A stretch of 64,000 bases of DNA from Paenibacillus sp. ACRRX. GTDB lineage: Bacteria; Bacillota; Bacilli; Paenibacillales; Paenibacillaceae. The position numbers and the translations under genes are program-made. Positions 54,012 to 62,206 of this stretch are shown here, one piece after another. A model generated the notes under the pieces. That model was not told the DNA's origin, did not search any database, and worked only from the letters and a program-made list of their open reading frames with translations. The stretch's first letter is position 1. Each line of letters begins with the position of its first letter. The stretch is from NCBI RefSeq assembly GCF_022346885.1, contig NZ_JAKRNK010000008.1:186001-250000 (forward strand). Reading direction: 5' to 3'.

Positions 54012-55007
54012 CTACACAAGCGGCTCTGTCCGCAGGAATCGCCACTGCCTGCCCCACCGCTGCGCGATGATGATATACCCGCCTCCAGTTGGCACAGTCA
54101 TGTCCCAGAATGATGCCTCTGGCCAAGCAAGTGTGTACAAGCTGCGCACCACTCCACCGTGTGTCACGATCAAAATGTCCTTAAGGGGGACACTCCTCGG
54201 TGAACGAAATGTTCTGCGTACTTTGGAGCATCGGGACACCCATGGTTTACTTCCCTTAGAAGGGGAGCGGACTAACGCGCTTGCCAGAATCGCTTGCCAT
54301 GCGTCTGCTGTACGTGCTTCAAAGCTGGACCACGATTCCCCGCCTGGCGGGACAACCGCCTCCATGTTGTCCAGCCAGGCGCGATAGTGGTCGTCCGCTT
54401 GCAAGTCGCTGTATGTCAGGCCTTCCCATTGGCCGAAATCAAGCTCGCGCAAGCGCTCATCAAACACGGCCCGCTGTGCGCCGTGTGGGCACACCTGCGC
54501 CAAGGTGCTCACGCACCGGCGCATATCGCTCGCGAATGCGAGCGGACGCCGCGCTGCCAGCTTGCGGCGCAGCGGGCGTAAAGCCGCTCCGGCCTCAGGC
54601 AGGAGCGGCACGTCCGAGCGGCTGACATACCGCCGCTCGACATTAGCGCGCGTCACACCGTGGCGCGCAACATACAGTCGCACCAGCACAGGGGTGCGAC
54701 GATTGCCGACTGTGCCCCTATTGCGGGCTAAGCCTTTATGTAGAGCCTCACTCCTGTCACACGCCATTTGCTTGCTGCGAGTCGCACTTTGGCTAACCGC
54801 GGAGCTTCTACCGCTCAACACACGTTTGCCTGGTGACTTACGACAGCCACGTGCTGAACATCGGGTAAACGCTATGCTATTGCCACCTGTCGTTGCATCC
54901 CTTGCCTCACCTCTCGCTGGCTTGCGACGATTTGCCACGCTATCCCCTCTAGCTGCTCGATGATGCCCTACTGCTCGTGGTCGCCTTACTGCTCGTGGAA
55001 GTGACAT
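54012..55007 (-). CDS. Histidine phosphatase family protein, CobC-like, with long N-terminal tail
   Basis: The C-terminal 230 or so residues are a phosphoglycerate mutase-like domain with LYVARHGVTRANVERRY, catalytic RHG, RELDFGQWEGLTYSDL, and VTHGGVVRSLY. In this setting the role of CobC, dephosphorylating alpha-ribazole phosphate or adenosylcobalamin phosphate, is likely. About 105 Arg- and Ser-rich residues precede the domain and resemble nothing. The start at 55007 is picked because its ATG shares one base with the cbiB stop (TGATG); a start near 54767 or later is also possible. Base composition is richer in GC here than in the surroundings. Confidence 0.75.
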   Translation of the reverse strand: MSLPRAVRRPRAVGHHRAARGDSVANRRKPARGEARDATTGGNSIAFTRCSARGCRKSPGKRVLSGRSSAVSQSATRSKQMACDRSEALHKGLARNRGTVGNRRTPVLVRLYVARHGVTRANVERRYVSRSDVPLLPEAGAALRPLRRKLAARRPLAFASDMRRCVSTLAQVCPHGAQRAVFDERLRELDFGQWEGLTYSDLQADDHYRAWLDNMEAVVPPGGESWSSFEARTADAWQAILASALVRSPSKGSKPWVSRCSKVRRTFRSPRSVPLKDILIVTHGGVVRSLYTLAWPEASFWDMTVPTGGGYIIIAQRWGRQWRFLRTEPLV

Positions 55008-55975
55008 CACAGCAGCCACCCACCGCGCAGCATAAGCGCGAGCAAGCCCAGCACCGCGAACAGCAGTGAAGTACCACGCAGCAGCCGACAAGTTGCCGGA
55101 ATATGCTTCGCTGCCAGTTCCTCCAACGGTTTCCCCATATAGGCACGGAAAGATCGAACGCCTTTGTACACGTTGTAGCCACCCAAGCGTATGTGGAGCG
55201 CGCCCGCAACCGCCGCTTCCGGCCAGCCGCTGTTCGGACTCGGGTGTTCCTCCGCGTCGTGCAGCGCCGTCTGCCAGGCACGCTTCGCATCACCTGCCCG
55301 AAACAGCCAGGCACTAACAGTCAGCAGCAGAGCCGTAACACGTGCAGGAATCCAGTTCGCCAAATCGTCCAAGCGGGCTGATGCCCATCCGAGATTCATG
55401 TATTTTTCATTTTTATACCCAACCATCGAATCTAACGTATTAATGGCTCTATAGGCCATGGCGAGTGGGGCACCACCAAATAACGCAAAAAATAACGGAG
55501 AAATAACCGCATCCACGATATTTTCAGCCACAGTTTCTACTGTAGCCCGAACAATTTCGGGTTCATCCAGCGTATCTGTGTCACGTCCGACAATCATGCC
55601 CACCTCTCGTCTAGCACCAGCTAAGTCTCCCCCCGCAAGCTTGCGGTATACCGCCATCCCGGCATCTTGCAGCCCCTTGACCGCAATTGTGGTCCCAATC
55701 AGCAGAGCTTCTACTCCCCACGCCAGCCACGGATGGACATGATGCAGTGCAAAGAGCAGCGTCCATGTCACACCCCAAGTCCCGCCGACGATGACAAGCG
55801 GCAGCAGGATGCCTAATGGCTTCAACATCCTTTCCGACCCCGATACACGCCGGATAAATCGCTCCATTGCAGTTATTCCCTTACCGATCATGACAACCGG
55901 ATGCGGCAGCCAACGCGGATCGCCAACAATTCGATCCCATATGTAAGCTGCAGCCCATATTGCCGCTGCGTACAT
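55007..55975 (-). CDS. cbiB: Adenosylcobinamide-phosphate synthase CbiB
   Basis: A 322-residue membrane enzyme that joins adenosylcobyrate to (R)-1-amino-2-propanol phosphate. Signatures are WDRIVGDPRWLPHPVVMIG near residue 12, ARREVGMIVGRDTDTL, ETVAENIVDAVISPLFFALFGG and NTLDSMVGYKNEKY. AAGGGGGACG precedes the start. It follows cbiZ after 62 bases and touches the phosphatase gene. Confidence 0.93.
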   Translation of the reverse strand: MYAAAIWAAAYIWDRIVGDPRWLPHPVVMIGKGITAMERFIRRVSGSERMLKPLGILLPLVIVGGTWGVTWTLLFALHHVHPWLAWGVEALLIGTTIAVKGLQDAGMAVYRKLAGGDLAGARREVGMIVGRDTDTLDEPEIVRATVETVAENIVDAVISPLFFALFGGAPLAMAYRAINTLDSMVGYKNEKYMNLGWASARLDDLANWIPARVTALLLTVSAWLFRAGDAKRAWQTALHDAEEHPSPNSGWPEAAVAGALHIRLGGYNVYKGVRSFRAYMGKPLEELAAKHIPATCRLLRGTSLLFAVLGLLALMLRGGWLL

Positions 55976-56037
55976 GTTCTACGTCCCCCTTGCCGCCTTT
56001 ATACTTTATCTAGTTCCTACCTTGTTACGAAACCTAG

Positions 56038-56844
56038 CTAGACAGCATCATTATCATCTTCAAACTGGGTACGTACCGATTCGGACACCGTATTATAGAC
56101 CAGCATGCCGAGCTCATTACCAATCGTTGTTGCTGTGCCGCCATACCGATGTTCGGCCGTATAGCGTCCACGATCCAATATCGCGATTGCTACCGTATCC
56201 GTTGTTGTACCCGTAGCGATTAATCCGGTTTCACGATCCCGGATATTTAAATCAGCAAGCGCAGCTGCCTTAGCTTCCACTGCACTTTGAAGCAGGTTCA
56301 ACACAGCGGCTTCCTGAATACGTGCCTCAATAACAATGATTGTATTAATTGTGCCTGGTATCATCCCAGAGAACTTATCGTCTTTATGGTCCTGCGCTTT
56401 TGCAAGTGAATCCTTACGCTCCAAGTTCTCATCAAGAGTCAAGTAAGAGGAGTATGTCTCTCGCTTCATACCCGCTCGTGCTGCATTAGAGGTGCCAGCT
56501 GTTGTAGCGCAGAATAACGAGAATTGATCACCCTCTAGTCCTTCTACAGACAAGTGTGTCATCCTGGCTGCAGTTAGCAAACCAACCGTATGTTTGGCAT
56601 CATAACCCCATTCCTTACACTTCAACTCCATATAACCTACAGGATCGCTGCAATCGAATCCTTTGCCCACCATATGATTAACAATTTTAGTAGCTTGAGC
56701 ATGTCCGCCGTGGAAGACTGCACTGCTCCACACATCGGCTGTCTCTTCCCACTCTACGACGGCATGTTCATTGCGCCAAGTTACTTTAACCCCTTGCACA
56801 TGTTGAGATTCATAATATTGACTTCCTTTTCGGTAAGGCTGCAC
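56038..56844 (-). CDS. cbiZ: Adenosylcobinamide amidohydrolase CbiZ
   Basis: A 268-residue enzyme that cuts the aminopropanol side chain from adenosylcobinamide or pseudocobalamin, yielding adenosylcobyrate for rebuilding. Family features are SSAVFHGGHAQATKIVNHMV, VGLLTAARMTHLS, ATTAGTSNAARAG, GTINTIIVIE and TGTTTDTVAIAI. CbiZ is of archaeal origin and found in some bacteria that remodel corrinoids. The start is GTG with AAAGGAGGA upstream, 22 bases after the decarboxylase gene. Confidence 0.92.
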   Translation of the reverse strand: MQPYRKGSQYYESQHVQGVKVTWRNEHAVVEWEETADVWSSAVFHGGHAQATKIVNHMVGKGFDCSDPVGYMELKCKEWGYDAKHTVGLLTAARMTHLSVEGLEGDQFSLFCATTAGTSNAARAGMKRETYSSYLTLDENLERKDSLAKAQDHKDDKFSGMIPGTINTIIVIEARIQEAAVLNLLQSAVEAKAAALADLNIRDRETGLIATGTTTDTVAIAILDRGRYTAEHRYGGTATTIGNELGMLVYNTVSESVRTQFEDDNDAV

Positions 56845-56866
56845 TTGATTGTCCTCCTTTTATGAA

Positions 56867-57970
56867 CTACAATCTCAATACGTCCACTAGTTCCTGCATC
56901 AATCTTTCATTAGCTGTACGGTCTTTGACAGCAAGCCGGAAATGCCCGTCCTGCAGTCCGTCATACATCGAGCAGCTGCGAATCAGAATCCCTCGCGTAC
57001 CCAACTGCTGCTGCAGCTTTTCCGCTGACCAAGGTGCAGGGAGATGACACAACATAAAGTTCGCCGCGCTTCGCCATGAACGGACACCTTGCTTTGTTAA
57101 TTGCTCTTCCATCCACGTACGTTCTGAGCTCACCATGTTTCTAGTCTGATGTTCATATTCAATTAGCAACTGTCGGTTGTTCTTATCAAATAACGCCTCT
57201 CCCGCTGCCAATGCAAAGCCATTCACACTCCATGTCACCTGTTTTCTTGTCATCTCAGCAATTCGCGTAGGCGAAGCGAGCGCATAACCAAGTCTTAGAC
57301 CAGGAATGGCATAAAACTTCGTTAAAGAGCGTAGGATGACGATGTGGTTAAATTCCGTTAACAACGGAAGGGCAGTATAAGCGGCCTCATCATCCAGAAA
57401 GTCGATAAACGCTTCATCTACGACCAATATGCAGCCCGATTGCTCCGCAGCTATAGCAGCCTTACGAAGTGTACTTCTGTCATACAAAGCGCCAGTCGGA
57501 TTGTTAGGGTGCCCGATAAAGCACACCTCGACTTTTCGGATCAATGATACGATTTGGTCCTCAGAAGCACGGTAATCCGGATCGCTGCCAGTAACATGTA
57601 ATACATTTGCACCGTATTGCTTGGCGAGCGCTTCGTATTCGGAGAAGCAAGGAGACACTACACCAACTAAGCTTGGACTGTATGCCAGCAATACAAGTGC
57701 CATACATTCAGCTGCCCCATTACCTAGCATCAACTGCGACTCCGTCACTTGAAGCCTGTCTGCAAGTGATGCCTTTAGGATGCGGTGAGCAGGGTCTGGA
57801 TATTGAAGCATTCGGTCCCATGCTTGTTTTAACGACTCACGTACAAATAAAGGAGGTCCCAAAGGATTAATATTGGCGCTGTAATCCAGAAATTCATCCG
57901 CTCGGCCACCAAACGCGGCTGCCGCTGTCCAAACGTCACCCCCGTGACCATAACGTTCTACTTTAGCCAT
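56867..57970 (-). CDS. cobD: Threonine-phosphate decarboxylase CobD
   Basis: A 367-residue PLP enzyme that makes (R)-1-amino-2-propanol phosphate, the CbiB substrate. The opening ERYGHGGDVWTAAAAFG and DYSANINPLGPP are typical of CobD; the PLP lysine lies in ILRSLTKFYAIPGLRLGYA, and HPNNPTG is present. GGAGG before 57970 fixes the start; the frame extends upstream to 58135, but those 55 residues do not resemble the family. It leads the cobD-cbiZ-cbiB-phosphatase operon. Confidence 0.92.
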   Translation of the reverse strand: MAKVERYGHGGDVWTAAAAFGGRADEFLDYSANINPLGPPLFVRESLKQAWDRMLQYPDPAHRILKASLADRLQVTESQLMLGNGAAECMALVLLAYSPSLVGVVSPCFSEYEALAKQYGANVLHVTGSDPDYRASEDQIVSLIRKVEVCFIGHPNNPTGALYDRSTLRKAAIAAEQSGCILVVDEAFIDFLDDEAAYTALPLLTEFNHIVILRSLTKFYAIPGLRLGYALASPTRIAEMTRKQVTWSVNGFALAAGEALFDKNNRQLLIEYEHQTRNMVSSERTWMEEQLTKQGVRSWRSAANFMLCHLPAPWSAEKLQQQLGTRGILIRSCSMYDGLQDGHFRLAVKDRTANERLMQELVDVLRL

Positions 57971-58486
57971 GCTAGCATCCTCCACAACACTAGTACTTTG
58001 TAATGATCTTGCATCAGTTAAATCTTTTCTTGCCTGCAGCACATTTCGCTGACGTTCCGGTTTGTTTCCTATCCTGCTCTTAATTAATTTTGCTGTGTTA
58101 TTCAGGTTTACTACTTCACAATTCATTACTTTCATGTTAGCACTCCGCTAACAGTGCTTTATCGCGCTGATGCTCTTATGTATCATCGTTCATTTTAATC
58201 CTGTAAGCTCCAACTTACAATGACCCACGTCAACATCTCCTCACAGGCACTATTGCCAAACTGTTAATTGTTATATACTAAAGACAACGCTATTGCTTAT
58301 TTTAGAAATATGGCATACCCTTGTTTCATCTTAATTAGATTCTTTCACAACCAATTAAGATAACGCTTACATTCGTACCTTATTCTAGCTGTTGTCTAGG
58401 CCGAAGCTCTATCTCAATAGGTGCAATTCGGTTTTAAATTTGCGATAATACAATAGAACCACCCTTATATTCAAGGAGGAACCCTT
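57971..58486. promoter_or_regulatory. Divergent control region of cobD and the 58487 gene
   Basis: On the minus strand TTGTAA (58221-58216) and TAAAAT (58198-58193) with 17 bases between them form a possible cobD promoter. TGTAAG at 58202-58207 and CTTACA at 58214-58219 form an inverted repeat inside it. I find no B12 riboswitch hallmarks here. On the plus side GATAAT near 58444 may be the -10 of the next gene. Otherwise nothing is recognised. Confidence 0.4.
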
Positions 58487-58951
58487 ATGTCGGTGCATCA
58501 CAAAACATCATGGGCATCGCTTGGCGCCGCCATTGTCGTTACCGTCTATTATACGATTGTGCTGCTGACGCTAAAAGGAAATATTGCGCTGTACAGCACC
58601 GAAATGATGGCACTTGCCCGCAATGTATTCGGAATCGCCGTGGTGTTCCAAGTACTTATGTATTTTGTTAACTTTATGTCCAAAGACGAAGCGGAAGACA
58701 AAGAAGTGGCGCGGCACATCTCGCTCAGAGCGAATCAAGGCGCACTATTCTTTATGGTCCTTGCGGTAGCATGCTGCGCTGCCTATTTGATATACGTATC
58801 TGATACGCGAACACTGCTGTTGTCACCACTTGTATGCGCCCATCTGCTCGTCAGCGTACTGTTGGCTGCCTGGATCGTCAAATATTTATCTGAGCTTATT
58901 TTCTACCGTCGTACGTTCCGAGCAGATCCGCTAGACAACGAACTATCCTGA
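58487..58951 (+). CDS. Four-helix membrane protein of unknown function
   Basis: A 154-residue protein with four predicted membrane helices at about 12-30, 45-65, 84-103 and 110-132. It is not recognised with confidence, though the size and layout recall DUF2178-type proteins. CAAGGAGGAACCCTT before the ATG is a strong ribosome binding site, and a good terminator follows. No neighbour suggests a role. Confidence 0.7.
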   Translation: MSVHHKTSWASLGAAIVVTVYYTIVLLTLKGNIALYSTEMMALARNVFGIAVVFQVLMYFVNFMSKDEAEDKEVARHISLRANQGALFFMVLAVACCAAYLIYVSDTRTLLLSPLVCAHLLVSVLLAAWIVKYLSELIFYRRTFRADPLDNELS

Positions 58952-59018
58952 CGCTAAATGTAAACGATTTCTTGTCATATGCATGCTTCATGAACTCGCC
59001 TAGCTTGTGTAAGCTAAC

Positions 59019-59063
59019 AAAGACTGCCCTCTCGTGTAAAGTTCACGATGCGGGCAGTCTTTT
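59019..59063 (+). terminator. Terminator between the membrane protein and nitroreductase genes
   Basis: AAAGACTGCCC at 59019-59029 pairs with GGGCAGTCTTT at 59052-59062, with GTG and CAC inside. Both strands offer T or A runs, so it may work for both convergent genes. Confidence 0.8.
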
Positions 59064-59112
59064 GTCATCTCTATGCTAAATGTTTATACGTCTTCAGAAG
59101 GACGATAATAAC

Positions 59113-59667
59113 TTACAGCACCGTGAAGCGCTCTTCAGCAGGTGTGCGTGGACGTGCCGCGCCAGCTTTGTCCACGAAGCCCATATGCAATACGGCAATG
59201 ATCTTCTCGCCAGGTTGAACACCGAGCGTGTTACGGTAGTCTTTGTTGTAAATATATTCGCCCGTATGCCAGAGCATCCCAATACCTTCTTCCCATGCAG
59301 CTAACTGGAAATTCTGGACTAGACTGGCTGCAGCCATCATATCCTCGTCCCGAATGTGCGGATGTGCAGCCTCTGGCATCACTACGACCAAGTAAGCTGG
59401 AACAGAGTTGGCATATTTAAGCCATTTGGCTTTCTGCTCTTCGTCAGCACCTTTGAACTTTCCTTTTAACAAAATATTGTAGAGGCAGTTTACCAGCTGA
59501 CTTTTGCCCTCATCGGCTGCAAATATAAATCTCCAAGGCTCACGCAAACCATGATTAGGTGCCCAGACTGCATCGTTAAGCAGGCGAATTACAGTCTCCT
59601 GCGGCAATATTTGTTCCTTAAATTGGTTGGTAGTACGGCGATTACGGATCGTTTCAGATATAGACAT
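59113..59667 (-). CDS. Nitroreductase family protein
   Basis: A 184-residue FMN-dependent oxidoreductase. Signatures are IRNRRTTNQFKEQ at the start, NDAVWAPNHGLREPWRF, DMMAAASLVQNFQLAAWEEGIGMLWHTG and the closing GEKIIAVLHMGF. GGGGAGG precedes the ATG at 59667; the longer frame from 59748 runs through the promoter and is rejected. A Fur-box-like palindrome in the promoter implies iron control, so a role in iron or flavin reduction is possible. Confidence 0.9.
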   Translation of the reverse strand: MSISETIRNRRTTNQFKEQILPQETVIRLLNDAVWAPNHGLREPWRFIFAADEGKSQLVNCLYNILLKGKFKGADEEQKAKWLKYANSVPAYLVVVMPEAAHPHIRDEDMMAAASLVQNFQLAAWEEGIGMLWHTGEYIYNKDYRNTLGVQPGEKIIAVLHMGFVDKAGAARPRTPAEERFTVL

Positions 59668-59718
59668 ATTGGTACCTCCCCATTTATATAAAAATTGTAT
59701 GATCAAGTTTTCTTCTTT

Positions 59719-59748
59719 ATTATATTTGATAACGATTATCAATTTCAA
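59719..59748 (-). promoter_or_regulatory. Promoter with Fur box for the nitroreductase gene
   Basis: On the minus strand TTGAAA (59748-59743), an 18-base spacer and TATAAT (59724-59719). The spacer is filled by the palindrome TTGATAACGATTATCAA (plus strand 59726-59742), which matches the 7-1-7 Fur consensus TGATAAT-N-ATTATCA with one mismatch. Confidence 0.7.
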
Positions 59749-59822
59749 ACATCATTTTATATTTACTAGGGAATCGATTACAATGTATATATAACAGCTG
59801 CACCCACGAGGAGGACCATTAG

Positions 59823-60827
59823 ATGAAATTTATTGACAACCAAGGCATTACTGACCCGCGCATTAACTTGGCGATTGAGGAGTTCGTACTTAAGCATCTT
59901 CCGATGGACGAGGATAGCTATTTGTTATTTTACATAAATGAGCCATCTATCATTATCGGCCGCAACCAGAATACAATCGAGGAAATCAATGCCGATTATG
60001 TGAAAGAGCAGAATATTCATGTCGTGCGCCGCTTATCTGGCGGCGGTGCCGTCTATCATGACCTTGGAAACCTGAACTTCAGCTTTCTGACCAAGGATGA
60101 TGGCGAATCGTTCAGCAATTTCCGTAAGTTTACACAGCCTGTTATCGATATGCTCCGCTCGCTTGGCGTAGATGCGGACCTGACAGGCCGTAACGATATT
60201 CAAGTTGGTGAGCGCAAAATATCCGGCAACGCACAATTTGCTAGTCGCGGCCGTATGTTCAGTCATGGCACGCTGCTGTTTGACTCACAAATGGAGCACG
60301 TCGCTTCCGCACTTAAAGTTAAGCAGATGAAGATTGAATCGAAGAGCACCAAGTCAGTGCGCTCCCGCGTCGCCAACATTACCGAATTTTTGGACGAGTC
60401 CATGTCAGTCGAAGAGTTTCGTGCTGCTATTCTGCGTCATATCTTCGGTATGGAGCCAGATCAAGTGCCACAATACAAGCTTACCGAGGAAGACTGGAAG
60501 AAGATATACGAAATCTCGGAAGAACGTTACCAGAGCTGGGATTGGAACTATGGCTACTCACCTAAATTCAACGTACAGAACGCCAAAAAATATCCGGCGG
60601 GTATCATCGATGTACGTCTTGATGTCAAGGACGGACGCATTCAAGCCGTCAAAATATTCGGAGACTTCTTCGGCATTGGCGAAGTAAATGATGTAGAGAC
60701 CTTGCTGGCTGACGTAAAGTTTGAGGAGCAAGCCGTACGTTCTGCATTAGCTGATTTGGATATGGTGCATTACTTCGGTAATATCGAGAAGGAAGATTTT
60801 GTTCAGCTGTTGTTGCTCCAGCAATAA
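59823..60827 (+). CDS. lplJ: Lipoate-protein ligase
   Basis: A 334-residue enzyme that activates free lipoate with ATP and attaches it to lipoyl domains. Motifs are FYINEPSIIIGRNQNT, VVRRLSGGGAVYHDLGNLNFSF, GRNDIQVGERKISGNAQ and the lysine in this segment, SHGTLLFD, and the C-terminal accessory domain from about residue 250. AGGAGGACC gives a strong ribosome binding site. Length fits LplJ of Bacillus. Single gene, followed by a large terminator. Confidence 0.93.
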   Translation: MKFIDNQGITDPRINLAIEEFVLKHLPMDEDSYLLFYINEPSIIIGRNQNTIEEINADYVKEQNIHVVRRLSGGGAVYHDLGNLNFSFLTKDDGESFSNFRKFTQPVIDMLRSLGVDADLTGRNDIQVGERKISGNAQFASRGRMFSHGTLLFDSQMEHVASALKVKQMKIESKSTKSVRSRVANITEFLDESMSVEEFRAAILRHIFGMEPDQVPQYKLTEEDWKKIYEISEERYQSWDWNYGYSPKFNVQNAKKYPAGIIDVRLDVKDGRIQAVKIFGDFFGIGEVNDVETLLADVKFEEQAVRSALADLDMVHYFGNIEKEDFVQLLLLQQ

Positions 60828-60937
60828 TAGCTTCCGTATGAGATATTAGACTCCGTAGTCTCAAGTGAAAACAACTGCTTTATTGATGAACAACCTGAAC
60901 CAAAGGGATATTTAGTAACACGGCCATTAGCAATCAA

Positions 60938-60996
60938 ACAGGACATGCCTACACACGTTAATCGTGTTTAAGGTAAGTGTCCTGTTTATTTTTTTA
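60938..60996 (+). terminator. Terminator after the lipoate ligase gene
   Basis: AAACAGGACA near 60938 pairs with TGTCCTGTTT near 60978, with ACACG and CGTGT inside, followed by ATTTTTTTA. Confidence 0.8.
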
Positions 60997-61248
60997 GGGG
61001 GTTGCATTGCCAAACACCATTCCTATAAAATAATTAATTTGCTTTCTGGGTGCAGACTTGGAGCCAGTGTTATACAACCCCTGTGCGTATTGTCATCCTT
61101 TTTGCCTTGGAGCCGTGGCTGCAGCACTTACGACATTATTATCTTTGCAGGATATAAGCTGGGAGTGCTTGCGTTGTGGGTTTGTATCTGCATTTTTGCC
61201 AGTATGATCGTTGCGGAATTGAAATGGGGCTCACATCAGGTACAATAG
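60964..61248 (+). CDS. Doubtful small membrane protein, possibly a gene remnant
   Basis: An open frame of 94 codons from a GTG inside the preceding terminator. The part from about residue 35 has two hydrophobic segments (ASVIQPLCVLSSFLPW, LGVLALWVCICIFASMIVAEL) and reads like a small membrane protein. There is no ribosome binding site for the GTG, and no better in-frame start. It may be the decayed end of a membrane protein gene, or not coding at all. Confidence 0.25.
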   Translation: MFKVSVLFIFLGGCIAKHHSYKIINLLSGCRLGASVIQPLCVLSSFLPWSRGCSTYDIIIFAGYKLGVLALWVCICIFASMIVAELKWGSHQVQ

Positions 61249-61294
61249 AGTAAGGAACAAAATATACAAATATATAAATCCAAGGAGAGAACTG

Positions 61295-62101
61295 ATGTAC
61301 AAATTAATCGCAATAGACGTTGATGATACACTGATCACGGACGAGAAGCTCGTAACAGAAGGCACAAAGCGAGCATTGGAACAAGCCGTCGCGCAAGGCG
61401 TGCACGTCACACTCGCAACAGGACGTATGTATGCTTCTGCGCGCAAGATCGCACTGCAAACAGGGTTAAACGTACCACTTATTACGTATCAAGGCTCCTT
61501 GATCAAAAATATTATGGACGGCGAGGTCCTTTACGAACGCGCTGTGCCAAATACGGCTGCCCAAAAATTGCTCCAATACTGCACGGAGCATAATGTGCAC
61601 CTGCAGTTGTATGTGAATGACCTTTTGTATGCCCGTGAAGAAAATGATAAATTGATTGGCTATTCTCAATTAAACAATATTCCATACGTGATTGAGCCGG
61701 ACTTTGACAAGCTGCTAGCTTCCCCGTCAACTAAAATGCTCATGATCGATGAGCCGGCACGACTGGATGAAATTGCACCTGAACTTCGCGAGTTGCTTGG
61801 TTCTGAGGTTCATATTACGAAGTCCAAGCCGCACTTCTTGGAAGTAACCCATCATGAAGGCACAAAAGGCAATGCACTTCGCTTTCTGGCCGACCATTTT
61901 GGCTGCTCCATTGAAGAAACGATTGGTATTGGCGATTCATGGAATGATCATGATTTGATCGAAGTCGCTGGTCTTGGTGTTGCGATGGAAAATGCGGTGG
62001 ACTCACTGAAACAAGTCGCAAACTATGTGACGTTGTCCAATAACGAAGAAGGTGTTCGTCACGTTATTGAGAAGTTTGTACTGCAAACTAGCAAGGTGTA
62101 A
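61295..62101 (+). CDS. Cof-type HAD superfamily phosphatase
   Basis: A 268-residue HAD-IIB hydrolase that removes phosphate from sugar phosphates or related metabolites. Motif I is AIDVDDTLIT with the two catalytic aspartates, motif II LATGRMYAS, the lysine of motif III in KGNALRFLADHFG, and motif IV IGIGDSWNDHDLIEVAG. The cap domain lies between about residues 85 and 185. AAGGAGAGAAC precedes the start. The substrate is not predictable. Confidence 0.92.
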   Translation: MYKLIAIDVDDTLITDEKLVTEGTKRALEQAVAQGVHVTLATGRMYASARKIALQTGLNVPLITYQGSLIKNIMDGEVLYERAVPNTAAQKLLQYCTEHNVHLQLYVNDLLYAREENDKLIGYSQLNNIPYVIEPDFDKLLASPSTKMLMIDEPARLDEIAPELRELLGSEVHITKSKPHFLEVTHHEGTKGNALRFLADHFGCSIEETIGIGDSWNDHDLIEVAGLGVAMENAVDSLKQVANYVTLSNNEEGVRHVIEKFVLQTSKV

Positions 62102-62115
62102 CCCAGTCATATTAA

Positions 62116-62160
62116 AACGACCACAGTCTCCTTTTCAAGGCGATTGTGGTCGTTTTTTCA
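62116..62160 (+). terminator. Terminator after the HAD phosphatase gene
   Basis: AACGACCACA at 62116-62125 pairs with TGTGGTCGTT at 62145-62154, followed by TTTT. Confidence 0.85.
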
Positions 62161-62206
62161 CTTTTCAAATAATAGAGTCTTTCGTCTACTTTCTACACGG
62201 CTGGAA

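Noticed and set aside
54281-54963. Several plus-strand frames of 87-152 codons in the GC-rich segment
   Set aside because: They lie antisense to the phosphatase and cbiB genes; long frames are expected by chance at high GC, and they carry no domains.
58136-58486. Second B12 riboswitch upstream of cobD
   Set aside because: None of the conserved cobalamin aptamer blocks is present on the minus strand.
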